NCBI RefSeq assembly: GCF_002564105.1
Contig: NZ_PDBX01000001.1
Location: 2,666,001 to 2,730,000, forward strand
From: Collimonas sp. PA-H2
GTDB taxonomy: Bacteria > Pseudomonadota > Gammaproteobacteria > Burkholderiales > Burkholderiaceae_D
Reading direction: 5' to 3'
Length of the DNA: 64,000 bases
The notes under the pieces are model-generated. The model was not told where the DNA came from, did no database searches, and worked only from the letters and a program-made list of their open reading frames with translations. Both the position numbers and the translations under genes were made by a program. Below, one piece after another: positions 1 to 9,232 of the stretch (position 1 is the stretch's first letter; each line of letters begins with the position of its first letter).

Positions 1-161
1 GTGCAAGAGGGCGGTTCGGGAGAAGCACAGCTGTGCGAGGTGACGATGTGTGCCGCCGCATCATGGGTGCAGAACATGAATATAGGCGATGCAGTTTTAT
101 ATATACGGATGGTCGACGCCCGTTCTATGCCAGGCCAGAAGTTTTCTATCCTTACATCAAG

Positions 162-178
162 ATCAGGATCTCCTGATA
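162..178. promoter_or_regulatory. Near-palindromic 17-bp motif, copy A
   Basis: The sequence ATCAGGATCTCCTGATA is a dyad about 100 bases before the start of the binding-protein gene at 281. Closely related copies lie at 3561-3577 (opposite strand) and 9233-9249, each in an upstream region. An extra half-site follows at 179-188. A shared regulator operator is inferred; the regulator is unknown. Confidence 0.45.
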
Positions 179-280
179 TCTCCTGATCCAGACTCTCATT
201 ATCCTGAGTTCGGCACGATGGCTGCCAATGCGTTCTTTCGGATATTTCGCATCATCCTCTTCATATGACAAGGTGGTTCA

Positions 281-1192
281 ATGTACACGGATGTTTTTCT
301 TCGGCCAGGATATTCGATTCTTGGAGCGATGTTGTTGAGTTCATGGCTGCTCCCCTCGCCAGCAGTTGCCGGCCCCACCCTGGCGAAAATCAGGGATACC
401 CAGGCCATCACCATTGCCTATCGGGAAACCACGGCGCCGTTCTCGTATCTTGATGCGGAAAAGAAGCCAGTCGGCTTCACGGTCGATCTCTGTTTGAAAA
501 TCATCGAGGGAATACGGCAGGAACTGAAGCTACCGCAATTGAAAGTAAACTATCTGGCTGTCACGCCTTCCAGCCGCATTGCTGCCATCACCAGCGGCCA
601 GGCCGATCTTGAGTGCGGCACCACCACCAACAATGCCGAACGCCGCAAGCAGGTGGCGTTTACCGTCCCCCATTTTTTTGCCGGAGTGCGAATGGCTGTC
701 CGTACGGATTCCGGCATCAAGAACTGGATTGATCTGCGCGGAAGAGAAGTCGTGACTACCAAAGGGACGACTACCGTCAAGTTACTGAACGACAGGAACA
801 AGGTAAGGGCGTTGGCCTTGAAGCTGGTAGAAGGAACGGATCACTCCGAATCGTTCAGCATGCTTGAAAAAGGGCAGGCCGCGGCATTCGTGATGGACGA
901 CGTTATCTTGTACGGTTTCCGCGCAAGCATGAAGCGCCCCGAAGAATTCGCGATTGTCGGTGACGCGCTCTCGGTGGAACCCTACGCGATCATGCTGACT
1001 AAAGACGATGCGGAACTCAAGACATCGGTTGACCGGGAGATGGCGAATTTGCAGAATGACGGCAATTTTCGCAAGATATACGACAAATGGTTCATGCATC
1101 CCGTTCCGTCGCCAGGGAAGAGCGTGAACATGCCGATGGGATATTTGCTGCGGGATTCCATCCTTTTTCCTACAGATAAAATCGGAGATTAA
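281..1192 (+). CDS. Periplasmic amino-acid-type substrate-binding protein (SBP family 3)
   Basis: This 303-residue protein resembles the solute-binding component of glutamate/aspartate-type ABC transporters. A hydrophobic N-terminus ending near residue 30 (SPAVAG) suggests export to the periplasm. The core reads like family 3: an early ITIAYRE strand, PFSY, a GFTVDLC segment, then AITSGQADLECGTTTNNAERR and a C-terminal LQNDGNFRKIYDKWF. The ATG at 281 follows an AAGGTGG ribosome site. No permease or ATPase gene lies nearby, so it is an orphan receptor in this window; it could serve a transporter encoded elsewhere or a sensor. The family assignment is firm, the ligand is not. Confidence 0.85.
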   Translation: MYTDVFLRPGYSILGAMLLSSWLLPSPAVAGPTLAKIRDTQAITIAYRETTAPFSYLDAEKKPVGFTVDLCLKIIEGIRQELKLPQLKVNYLAVTPSSRIAAITSGQADLECGTTTNNAERRKQVAFTVPHFFAGVRMAVRTDSGIKNWIDLRGREVVTTKGTTTVKLLNDRNKVRALALKLVEGTDHSESFSMLEKGQAAAFVMDDVILYGFRASMKRPEEFAIVGDALSVEPYAIMLTKDDAELKTSVDREMANLQNDGNFRKIYDKWFMHPVPSPGKSVNMPMGYLLRDSILFPTDKIGD

Positions 1193-1283
1193 TCGGCCTG
1201 CCAGGACGGTTTCACAACGTCCCGGCATTGCAGCGCATTACGGTCGCCTGGATTTCGACGGCAGATAGGCCGGCCAGGGACGT

Positions 1284-1643
1284 TTACATTACCAGCGCTT
1301 GTTCCGCATCCTGTACTTTGCGCCGGGCCAGCGCCAGATTCGATTTACTCTTGTCGAGGACAGCATAGATGAACAGTCCCTCGTGCTTGTCTATCGGCCG
1401 CAGTATGTGATACTGCTTGCCGAGAGTGATCAGGATATCTTCGATACTGTCATTCAGACCGAGGCTTTTCATGGTTTTCAATTTGGCGCGCACTACCTCG
1501 GTGTTGCCGGCTGCCGCCAACTCTAGATCGACGCCGCTGCCGCCTGAGCCCAGGATCATCCCACTGTTGCTATCGACAATTGCTGCCGCCAGCGTGCCAT
1601 CGATATTCAGTAGTGCGTCAACAATAACTTTCATGTTACTCAT
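1284..1643 (-). CDS. Roadblock/LC7-domain protein
   Basis: The protein has 119 residues from the ATG at 1643, which sits five bases after an AAGGGA ribosome site; an upstream in-frame start exists but is less well placed. The N-terminal helix followed by GTLAAAIVDSNSGMILGSGG, and the later ILITLGKQYHILRPI and LFIYAVLDKSKSNLALAR strands, are typical of roadblock/LC7 (MglB-like) proteins that bind and regulate small GTPases. It is the last gene of a minus-strand operon with a GTPase and a second roadblock-like protein. A role in controlling that GTPase is inferred from context. Confidence 0.75.
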   Translation of the reverse strand: MSNMKVIVDALLNIDGTLAAAIVDSNSGMILGSGGSGVDLELAAAGNTEVVRAKLKTMKSLGLNDSIEDILITLGKQYHILRPIDKHEGLFIYAVLDKSKSNLALARRKVQDAEQALVM

Positions 1644-1731
1644 ATTTTCCCTTGGCTTTATAGGTAGTGGCGTTGAACGGAACAGAAGCATCACCGCCGG
1701 CCGACCAGCGCCGGTGATGCATGAAACTGCG

Positions 1732-2133
1732 TCAGTGGTTCAGGATTAACTGCTGGATGAAATTGCTGACAATTTTGTCGACCGTCCATATGGTGTGTCC
1801 AAGGATGGCGTCCTGGTTGACTACGATGCAGAGCAAATAGGGATATTTATGGCCGACCGGACGGAAAATGATTTTTCCTTTCGGGGTTTCAAGCATCAAA
1901 CGATCGCAGCCATCGAAGTCCACCTCTTTACCTAGCGAGCGCGCTATGGCAATCAGGGAACTGGTCATCGCCGACAGGCGGGCCGCACTGAATTTTTGTC
2001 CCGGGTCATAGATAGCGATTTCCTGCCCATCCAGGGTGGTCATGACCATCGTGGATATGCTGTTTTGGGACAAGTCAATCCGGCTGAATACATGATGGGC
2101 TGCAGCTGATGCAGAAGCGAGATTAGCTTTCAT
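1732..2133 (-). CDS. Second roadblock/LC7-like protein
   Basis: The protein has 133 residues and is predicted to be soluble. Its layout (long N-terminal helix, STMVMTTLDGQEIAIYDPGQ, a helix, then KIIFRPVGHKYPYLLCIVVNQDAILG) resembles the roadblock fold, although it is more divergent than the 1284-1643 product. It lies 12 bases downstream of the GTPase gene and 88 bases upstream of the other roadblock gene, which implies one transcript. It may form a heterodimer with its neighbour or be the direct partner of the GTPase; neither is shown by sequence. Confidence 0.6.
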   Translation of the reverse strand: MKANLASASAAAHHVFSRIDLSQNSISTMVMTTLDGQEIAIYDPGQKFSAARLSAMTSSLIAIARSLGKEVDFDGCDRLMLETPKGKIIFRPVGHKYPYLLCIVVNQDAILGHTIWTVDKIVSNFIQQLILNH

Positions 2134-2145
2134 TTTTTTGTAAAC

Positions 2146-2670
2146 TCATATTGGAACCAGCAGCGATGAGAAGATATCCAGTGCATCAAGCATTTGTGAT
2201 CTTTCACGTACGTCTACGGCGATCATCGGGACGGCGATGCCCAGTGTCGCGGTCAGTTGCGACGCAAACCGGTTGCTTGCCTCGGCGCTGATAGGGCGCG
2301 CCAGCAGCAACATGCATGGCATGTCTTCGGAAACGGAAAAAACGGTTTGAAGATATTGTTTCACCGTGCGGACCGCATTCGCTTCGTTGGCGTCGACCAT
2401 GACAATCACGCCAATCGCCATGGAGAGCAGCCAGCCGCGCATGAAATCGAAGCGGTCCTGCCCCGGGCTGCCGTAGATATGCAGTTGTTCGCCGCCGTCC
2501 AGATCGACTACGCCAAAATCGGCGCCGACAGTTGTATTCGCTTTGGCTACAGAGGAGGGATCCATGTTAGGAACATCGCAATCGACCATCAGATCTCCGC
2601 ACAGAGAACGGATCGCGGTCGTTTTGCCTATGCCCATCGGCCCCAGGAGAACTATTCGAAGTATGCACAC
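2146..2670 (-). CDS. Small Ras-like GTPase (MglA-like/ATP-GTP-binding protein)
   Basis: The chosen start is a GTG at 2670 that overlaps the stop of the preceding gene (TAGTG) and follows a GGAGAGA ribosome site; it gives MCILRIVLLG at the N-terminus. An alternative start at 2715 would overlap more. The P-loop is GPMGIGKTTAI (about residues 10-20). The switch/G3 region is YGSPGQDRFDFM, with the Gly-Gln of small GTPases. The usual NKxD guanine motif is not visible: the position reads LLLARPIS. Such diverged G4 motifs are common in bacterial GTPases linked to roadblock proteins. The operon suggests a polarity or signalling switch, but the output is unknown. Confidence 0.75.
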   Translation of the reverse strand: MCILRIVLLGPMGIGKTTAIRSLCGDLMVDCDVPNMDPSSVAKANTTVGADFGVVDLDGGEQLHIYGSPGQDRFDFMRGWLLSMAIGVIVMVDANEANAVRTVKQYLQTVFSVSEDMPCMLLLARPISAEASNRFASQLTATLGIAVPMIAVDVRERSQMLDALDIFSSLLVPI

Positions 2671-3365
2671 TATTGGGTTCTCTCCAATTCTTGCGCACGG
2701 CTCCTGCCCAGCCATTGATTGATTTTTTTGACAAACATGCCGACACCACCCTCCTTTTGATCAAGATATGCCGGCTGTGCGGGTTCCGGCTCGATCGGCA
2801 TTTTTCCTCCTTCGACCAGCACTTCTTTCTTTTTCAATTCGTCAAGAAACATATATGCATCACGTTCTGTCAAGCCGCCGTATGTAAGTAGCCAATGCCA
2901 GCTGACGGATTGCTTGGTCATTACTGCCAGGATTTTTTGAAAGCGGATGGGTGAAAAATCGTGCTCCAGATTGATCCATCTGGAGATGCGATAAATTCTT
3001 TGGGAGACGAAATCGGATACATCGTGCGAACCGATTTGCTCAGTCTTCAAGTCCAGTATCCGCAAGGCCGCCCGGTCGAGTACGTTGATCAGATCCTGCA
3101 GGCGGAAATTTAACGGCAAGCTCATGTTGCCTCTGCCTGGTGGATGATCGAGACCGTCCGAGATCCAGATACAGATGCAGTTGGCCGGCAGCATTTCGCG
3201 CGGATCGAAGACGGAAGGATCCAGTAATGCTACCGATGCAAATCTGAGGTCGGATGGAATCCAGCGGAATACGGTCCTTTCATTTGCTATCTGCATGAGG
3301 AGTTCATAGCGCAGAAACTCTTTTTCAGCGAGATGGTTGATAGAAATGAAGGTGGCCTTACGCAT
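2670..3365 (-). CDS. Unknown protein heading the GTPase/roadblock operon
   Basis: I do not recognise this protein of about 231 residues. It is soluble, has no signal peptide, and ends in a charged segment after a run of KKKEVLVEGG and polar residues. A C-terminal winged-helix-like stretch (SVSWHWLLTYGGLTERDAYMFLDELKKKEVL) is possible. The ATG at 3365 is used here; a TTG at 3407 would add 14 residues. Neither has a strong ribosome site. The gene is translationally coupled to the GTPase gene, so it may be an effector or regulator of the switch. Confidence 0.6.
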   Translation of the reverse strand: MRKATFISINHLAEKEFLRYELLMQIANERTVFRWIPSDLRFASVALLDPSVFDPREMLPANCICIWISDGLDHPPGRGNMSLPLNFRLQDLINVLDRAALRILDLKTEQIGSHDVSDFVSQRIYRISRWINLEHDFSPIRFQKILAVMTKQSVSWHWLLTYGGLTERDAYMFLDELKKKEVLVEGGKMPIEPEPAQPAYLDQKEGGVGMFVKKINQWLGRSRAQELERTQ

Positions 3366-3997
3366 TATGGGAATCGGATTGATTGCCGGGAATTGGAGCG
3401 TGCACAAGAATGTTTTCTAACAGCGGATATCGCATGAACTTCCCCTAAAAAATGCGCCAGATCGCTATCCCCTCGATTTGCTGCATGACTGGTCCCGTGC
3501 AAGGCATTTCCTTCGCACGGCCAACTAGCGGCAAGGGTAAGCAATACGCAGTGGAAGGGATATCAGGGGATCTTGATATTTGCGCGGGATTTGCGAAATG
3601 CCTTGTCAGGAATTCCCTATAGCGGTCATGAAACCTGACCGCATTGGCGCTTGATCCGGACAGGCTATTGCAGCGATTGCTGTCGGTTTCGAAAAGCGGC
3701 TATTAGATGAATATTCCGGGATTGGAGGAAATGCTTACCCGAAATTCAGGATTGCCTGATTGGAATTTCCTTTTGCGTTGCCCATCATTGATGCTAGGAA
3801 GAAATTGTTGATAACGATATCAAATGAATAGCGGATCGGGAAAATTCCTGCTCTGAAGCGGATGCGCGCATTGCCAATGCGCGGAAAGGCAGCCGGGGTT
3901 GAACGACGTTCTTCGCAGGTCGCCTGCGTCGGCAAACGCATCGGCGGCAGTGAATATCATCGGCAAGAAATTTGTCTGGATCGACGGAGAAAATGAC
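3366..3997. other. Intergenic region with operator copy C
   Basis: No convincing gene is seen in these 630 bases between divergent transcription units. It must carry the promoters of the minus-strand GTPase operon and of the plus-strand gene at 3998. The near-palindrome at 3561-3577 is the only clear element. Confidence 0.5.
3561..3577 (-). promoter_or_regulatory. Near-palindromic 17-bp motif, copy C
   Basis: Read on the minus strand this is ATCAAGATCCCCTGATA, matching copies at 162 and 9233. It lies about 200 bases upstream of the GTPase-operon start and in its orientation. Confidence 0.45.
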
Positions 3998-4396
3998 ATG
4001 GCAAGGAAAACTTCGGATGATGATCCCTTATTGCTGGCGCAAATACTGCGTTCTTTCAATCTGGACGAAACCACCAGCGCTGCACGATTTATAGAGAGTC
4101 TGACTTTCGATGCGATTTTTCGTGAAGAGTGGGAAAGCATTTGCGGCAATCAGCATCAATTGCAGTTTTACGACAGGCTTGCCGACGACATTTTCGACGC
4201 GCTGGAAAACCATGGCGACATGGAAAATTCTATACGAGAGAAAGCCAGTCAGTTGCTTGGCGAAATCCAAGGACACTACGAATGGCTTTGCAAGTATCTG
4301 CTTGGTACGGAAAGTCGCGAGATCGATCAAAGAAGGAAATCATGTCTTTTTGATGGGGACCGCCGGTACAAATATAGGAACCCTTTTAGCGGATAG
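3998..4396 (+). CDS. Small acidic protein of unknown function
   Basis: The ATG at 3998 follows CGGAGA at a suitable distance and gives 132 residues. The protein is acidic and helical, with a run of DDDPLLLAQILRSFNLDE near the N-terminus, and has no signal peptide or membrane segment. I do not recognise a family. It ends 46 bases before the start of the GH28 lipoprotein gene and could be cotranscribed with it. Confidence 0.45.
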   Translation: MARKTSDDDPLLLAQILRSFNLDETTSAARFIESLTFDAIFREEWESICGNQHQLQFYDRLADDIFDALENHGDMENSIREKASQLLGEIQGHYEWLCKYLLGTESREIDQRRKSCLFDGDRRYKYRNPFSG

Positions 4397-4442
4397 AAAA
4401 GGCTATTTCTTCGGATATCTTGATCTTTTTTTGGAAAACACG

Positions 4443-6329
4443 ATGCATGGTTTCATGAAGTTATTTTGCGTGACGATTTTCACCGGCATGACCCTGAGCG
4501 CATGCGGTGGCGGCGGTGATGCCGGCGGGGAGAACGCCAATTCAGGCAGCAGCACGGCTGGTGCAAGTGCGACTCCAACAACCAGTACAAGTACCTCCCC
4601 GGCCGGCACGAGTACTACTCCGACCGGCACGAGTACTACTCCGACCGGCACAAGCACCACCCCAACCGGTACGAGCACTACTCCGACCGGCACAAGCACC
4701 ACCCCAACCGGTACGAGCACTACTCCGACCGGCACGAGTACTACTCCGACCGGCACAAGCACTACTCCGACCGGTACAAGCACTACCCCGACCGGACCGG
4801 GCGGCAATACCTCAGTGGTGGACGCAGCGCTTCCGCCTGAGCCGCAACTGCCCAAAGCCTTATGCGCTACATTAATTGCGGGTCTTAAACAGACGTCCGG
4901 TCTATTGCCTGCTTCTGTGGACGCCAGCCGCAACAGTTCCAATCCGGATACGGTCAGAATTCAGAACGCCATCTCCAATTGCCCGGCCGGGCAGGCAATC
5001 AAGCTGACGGCCGGCAGCGACGGACAGAATGCCTTTCTTTCCGGCCCGCTGACCCTGGCGAGCGGCGTCACCCTCTGGCTGGATCAAGGAGTGACATTAT
5101 TCGCATCGCGCAGCCCGGCGGATTTCGACAAGGGAGACGGCAATTGCGGCGACGCGGCAGGCAGCGGCAATTCCTGCAATGCGCTGATCACCGCCCGCAA
5201 TACCCAAAACAGCGGTGTGGTCGGCGACGGTGTCATCGACGGCCGCGGCGGCAGCATCCTGACATCCGGCGCCAATACCGGGAAAATGACATGGTGGGAT
5301 GTCGCCATGCTGAATAAATCGACCGGAAAGAATCAGAATAATCCGCGCCTGATCCAGCTTTTTGGCGGCAGCAACTTTACGCTGTATCGCATCGCGTTGC
5401 AGAACGCGCCGGCTTTCCACGTGGTTCCCAGCGATGTAAACGGCTTTACCGCCTGGGGAGTGAAGCTGTTGACGCCGACCCTGGCTTACAGCAATCCGGG
5501 TTATGCCTGTGCGGCCGGGACCAGCCCGGATCCGACTACGCCGGCGACCTCGCCCAGCACCTGTTTTACGCCAGAAACCACCAAGAACACCGATGGCATC
5601 GATCCGGCTCAGGCAAGCAATGTCTTGATTGCATACTCTTATCTCAGCGGCGGCGATGACAACATCGCAATCAAGGCGCATGGCAGCCAGGCGTCGCCGG
5701 CCGCTACTCATCGCATCGTCCATAACCACCTCTATTACGGTCATGGCATGTCGATCGGCAGCGAGACGGATGCCGGGGTCGACGGCATTGAAATCCGGGA
5801 TATGGCTATCGACGGCCACGACTCGCCGAACGGCGTGGGCATCAGGATCAAGTCGGATGACGGCCGTGGCGGCGAGGTGAAGAACGTCCGCTACCAGCAG
5901 ATTTGCATGCGCAACGTCAAGGAGCCGATGATATTCGACCCCTATTACAGTCCCGGCAACCATACTTTGACGCCGAATTTCCACGATATCACGGTCAGCG
6001 GCTTTCACAATACCGGCAGCGCAAAATATGGCGGCGGCGTTCTTACCTTCAATGGCTATGATTTCAACGGCATTATCAATGTATTGAAGATTACCCTGGA
6101 CAACGTCATCTTCGATTCTGCGCCGACACTGTCGACTACGCGGCACAACGGTGGTCCGACGCCACCCTCGAACACGCAGTTTACTGTCGGACCCGGTCCG
6201 GTCAACTTCGCGATTTCGCCTTCTGCGTCGAACAACGTGACGGTAACGGCCGTGCAGAAAAACCAGCTGTCGCCGATCGATTGCAGCCTGGCCTTTGTTC
6301 CATTTCCCTCGTCGGCGTCGCCTTTTTAA
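4443..6329 (+). CDS. GH28-family (polygalacturonase-fold) lipoprotein
   Basis: This 628-residue protein starts with a short lipoprotein signal peptide ending LSAC, so it should be lipidated and sit on the outer membrane or outside the cell. A low-complexity linker follows (about residues 25-120), then the catalytic beta-helix. The four GH28 motifs are all present: NTDG near residue 382, GGDDN near 403, GHGMSIGSE near 434 and RIKSDD near 467, so the acid catalysts look intact. The family cleaves pectic polygalacturonan, but a related uronic-acid polymer is possible. An in-frame start further upstream (4110) overlaps the previous gene and was rejected; ATGs at 4443 and 4455 are both possible. 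Confidence 0.88.
   Translation: MHGFMKLFCVTIFTGMTLSACGGGGDAGGENANSGSSTAGASATPTTSTSTSPAGTSTTPTGTSTTPTGTSTTPTGTSTTPTGTSTTPTGTSTTPTGTSTTPTGTSTTPTGTSTTPTGPGGNTSVVDAALPPEPQLPKALCATLIAGLKQTSGLLPASVDASRNSSNPDTVRIQNAISNCPAGQAIKLTAGSDGQNAFLSGPLTLASGVTLWLDQGVTLFASRSPADFDKGDGNCGDAAGSGNSCNALITARNTQNSGVVGDGVIDGRGGSILTSGANTGKMTWWDVAMLNKSTGKNQNNPRLIQLFGGSNFTLYRIALQNAPAFHVVPSDVNGFTAWGVKLLTPTLAYSNPGYACAAGTSPDPTTPATSPSTCFTPETTKNTDGIDPAQASNVLIAYSYLSGGDDNIAIKAHGSQASPAATHRIVHNHLYYGHGMSIGSETDAGVDGIEIRDMAIDGHDSPNGVGIRIKSDDGRGGEVKNVRYQQICMRNVKEPMIFDPYYSPGNHTLTPNFHDITVSGFHNTGSAKYGGGVLTFNGYDFNGIINVLKITLDNVIFDSAPTLSTTRHNGGPTPPSNTQFTVGPGPVNFAISPSASNNVTVTAVQKNQLSPIDCSLAFVPFPSSASPF
4605..4793 (+). repeat. Nine 21-bp tandem repeats encoding a Thr/Ser/Pro linker
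   Basis: Nine consecutive in-frame 21-base units each encode GTSTTPT. Units differ only at synonymous positions (for example ggcacgagtactactccg against ggtacaagcactaccccg), so protein sequence is kept while DNA varies. The repeat forms a flexible, probably extended stalk between the lipid anchor and the GH28 domain. Repeat number could change by slippage without a frameshift. Confidence 0.95.
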
Positions 6330-6463
6330 CGTGATGTGCATGCAAGGGAGAAGAGTGTTGGTGCGAATTTTAAGCTGCGCGCACAAGACTGCGGCTACTC
6401 CAAAGACGAGATGGCATGCACCCGAGATTTGGACAAATTTATTTCGACCATTGAAATAGCTTG

Positions 6464-6730
6464 ATGAAAAATACTGACGACTTCGAAAAATATACTGAAA
6501 ATGCAAACAAGCTGCTGGACGCGGTAATGGCCAGGCTCGATCTCAAAAGCGATGCGGCGCTTTCACGATGTCTTGCGGTGACGCCGCCGGTCATCAGCAA
6601 GATTCGCCATGGCCGGACAGAAATCGGCGCAGCCATGCTGATCAGTCTTCATGAGGCCAGCGATTTATCGATCGCTGAGCTGAAGATTTTTCTGAAATCA
6701 GATGGCGTATCCCGAATGTGCGATTCATAG
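6464..6730 (+). CDS. Small helix-turn-helix protein
   Basis: The protein has 88 residues. ALSRCLAVTPPVISKIRHGRTEIGAAMLISLHEASDLS reads as an XRE-like helix-turn-helix (first helix, turn, recognition helix PPVISKIRHG). The rest is short and uncharacterised, with a leading charged helix. It is alone between two surface-protein genes and may regulate them; that is inference. A TTG three bases upstream is an alternative start. Confidence 0.65.
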   Translation: MKNTDDFEKYTENANKLLDAVMARLDLKSDAALSRCLAVTPPVISKIRHGRTEIGAAMLISLHEASDLSIAELKIFLKSDGVSRMCDS

Positions 6731-6985
6731 GCGTCATTTCAAACCGCTGCCATCCATCAGCTACTGAAGCGTCTGAAGAAACCGTTGCCGCGCCAAAATG
6801 GGCTTGCGGAAGCCAGTTGCCGGATCAGTTGTTGGCCGGCCCTGGCAAGAACGAGAGTTCCTGAACCGATGTGCAGAAATATGAATCTCAGCAGCTCTTG
6901 TTTTCCTGCCTGGGGCACCTGTCAATTTTTGTCAGGCACGATCCGTGCTCTAGTCCAGAAGTCGCTCCCCTTTCTGCCATGAATC

Positions 6986-9145
6986 ATGAAAATAAAAAAC
7001 CATATTCCGTCGGTCTTAGTCGCTGCCTTGATCTCGACGCTGACCGCCTGCGGGGGCGGCGACGGCGCCAGCAACAGTGCTGCGAACACCGCTAGTCCAG
7101 CGACACCCGCCGCGATCGGCACGGGAAATGGCGATACTTCAACGACTTCTACCGGCAGCACCGCCACCAATACCAATACCAATACCAATACTCCCACCAC
7201 CGTTCCGGCCGCCACGCCAACCACCACACCGGCGACGACGGTGACGCCGATCGATATCAGCGCCCCTATCCTGGCAAACCAGAACGTCGTCCTCAATGGC
7301 GATTCCGTCGTCGATATCCCTGCCGGAACGACTACATACGGCGGCATCATTTCCGGAACCGGCACGCTCACGGTCCGCGCCCCCGGCGGTTCGGGCACAC
7401 TGGTTCTCACCGCTGACAGCAGCTTCACACTGCCAGCCTCGCGGCAAACCGAGACGGCCACGCAAACCAAGAGCCCCACCGACCCCAACCACGTGCATTA
7501 TTGGGTCATCCACAATCCCAATCCGCCGGCAGTGATAGTCAATGCCGGCGCCACATTGCAACTGGGGACGCCATCATCCACAGGCGGCAGCATCGGCAGC
7601 TACATTCCAAACACTGCCGGCACCACGATCAATCTGGACAATTTCCAGATCGACGGCACCCTGGTGCTGGAATCCGGCCCGACGCTTAACATGGGCATCC
7701 TGAGCGGCAGCGGCGTCATCCGCCGTCCACCCATCGGCGCCACCGGCGGCACCGTCCGCTTCGTCGGCGACAATCCGTTCAGCGGCGTGTACTCTCAGCT
7801 TTACGGTGGCTATTTCGGTGTCGACCACGTCATCTTTTCGATGCCGAATGCGACCATTTTCAGCAACGAGTCGTTCATCACCGCGGCCCCGGAGAGCTTG
7901 TTCGGCGATACCACGGCACATCTGCTGAAGTATCCGAAAACCATTTGGGAAAGCCATTACGGCGACGATATCAACACCAACTCCGGTTTGGTGATGTTTA
8001 CGGGCATCTACAGTTACAGCAACAGCGGCGACCAGCTCAAACCAGCCTTGAGCGATCCCAGCCTGAATACCATGCTGGTGCAAAATGTCTCTGGCAGCCT
8101 TACCGGAGGCACTAATTCCAGTTTCCGCGGCATCAATATCGAGGGCGGCACGACCCAGTGGGGCGACGGCACGACCAATCAGTTCTTCCTGCCTTCGGCG
8201 CCATCCCCGGCTGCCTCCAACTCCGCTGTAAAAAATGCCTATATCAATCTGCACAGGGGATCGACCCTGGTGTTCGATTACAACGGCAAGTACAGCTGCA
8301 ACGTCGGCATTACAGGCGGTGGCGGCGGTCCGGACGCCGACGGTTCGAGCGGAACCGGCAATCTCACCATAGCCGCCACCGCCGGTAACTACGCGGTACT
8401 GACCATGCCGCAGAACTACAACGGCATCACTACCATCGGCGCCGGCGCCACGCTCCAGATCGGCAACGGCGCACCGGTCAGCGCGGTGCAGGCGACGGTA
8501 GGAGCGCCGACTGCGGCCGCGCCGTACGGCGCCATCTTGCGCCAGACCATGCTGGCCACCTACACGGGAGACAGCAGCCTGCTTACCGCCGAATCGGCCA
8601 ACGGCAGCCTCAGCGATGCCATCGTCGACAACGGCACGCTGATTATCGCCAACACATCGACTGCCATCACCCTATCCAACATTGGCGGCAGCGGGGTGAT
8701 CAAACAAGCCGGCGCCGCAAGCACCACCCTGTCAGGCGCTAACAGCTACAGCGGCGGGACCACGGTCAGCGCCGGTACGCTAAACGTGGCCAGCGCCACC
8801 GCGCTGGGTAGCGGCAGCGTCATCAACGGCGCTACCCTGGCGACCGCCGGCAGCCAGCATGCGCTCAATGTCGGCGGCAACTACACGCAGACCGCGATCG
8901 GCAATCTCGCATTATCGATCGGTAGTGTCCCCGATCAGCTCAAGGTTGGCGGACGGGCGCTTCTGTCCGGCGGGCTGACGCTCAATTTCGCGGCGGCCCC
9001 GGCGCATGGCAGCAGGTTCGTGGTGGTGCAAGCTGCCGGCGGCGTGAGCGGCGCCTTTACCAGCATCAGCGGCAATGTCGGCGGTACCGGTCTTGCCTTG
9101 ACAGGCGGCCAGGACGCTACGAGTTACTACGTCACGGCGCCATGA
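6986..9145 (+). CDS. Lipoprotein with autotransporter-type beta-strand repeats
   Basis: This 719-residue protein has a lipoprotein signal peptide (STLTAC, cysteine near residue 22) followed by a Thr/Asn-rich linker with an NTNTNTNT run. The body is a repetitive beta-helix. Near residues 580-605 GAASTTLSGANSYSGGTTVSAGTLNV is a typical passenger-associated transport repeat. There is no C-terminal beta-barrel, so it cannot export itself by the type V route and is more likely anchored through its lipid. It precedes a full autotransporter gene by 164 bases and shares the repeat type, so the two may act as a pair at the surface. Confidence 0.75.
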   Translation: MKIKNHIPSVLVAALISTLTACGGGDGASNSAANTASPATPAAIGTGNGDTSTTSTGSTATNTNTNTNTPTTVPAATPTTTPATTVTPIDISAPILANQNVVLNGDSVVDIPAGTTTYGGIISGTGTLTVRAPGGSGTLVLTADSSFTLPASRQTETATQTKSPTDPNHVHYWVIHNPNPPAVIVNAGATLQLGTPSSTGGSIGSYIPNTAGTTINLDNFQIDGTLVLESGPTLNMGILSGSGVIRRPPIGATGGTVRFVGDNPFSGVYSQLYGGYFGVDHVIFSMPNATIFSNESFITAAPESLFGDTTAHLLKYPKTIWESHYGDDINTNSGLVMFTGIYSYSNSGDQLKPALSDPSLNTMLVQNVSGSLTGGTNSSFRGINIEGGTTQWGDGTTNQFFLPSAPSPAASNSAVKNAYINLHRGSTLVFDYNGKYSCNVGITGGGGGPDADGSSGTGNLTIAATAGNYAVLTMPQNYNGITTIGAGATLQIGNGAPVSAVQATVGAPTAAAPYGAILRQTMLATYTGDSSLLTAESANGSLSDAIVDNGTLIIANTSTAITLSNIGGSGVIKQAGAASTTLSGANSYSGGTTVSAGTLNVASATALGSGSVINGATLATAGSQHALNVGGNYTQTAIGNLALSIGSVPDQLKVGGRALLSGGLTLNFAAAPAHGSRFVVVQAAGGVSGAFTSISGNVGGTGLALTGGQDATSYYVTAP

Positions 9146-9232
9146 ACAGATGCGGGCCGCCGGCTGGCGTGCCTGGCGCCGATTGCGGCATAGGGAATTT
9201 CCGGGCATGCGGTGTGCCAATCCCGCATAAGA

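Noticed and set aside
1..186. Open frame at the window start
   Set aside because: It has no recognisable features, overlaps the dyad at 162 and lies in a probable promoter region.
4605..4793. CRISPR-like spaced repeats
   Set aside because: The units are contiguous, in frame and encode a Ser/Thr/Pro linker; there are no spacers.
5097..6506. Long minus-strand open frame opposite the GH28 gene
   Set aside because: It is antisense to a gene with intact catalytic motifs and shows no domain; the openness follows from GC-rich codon bias.
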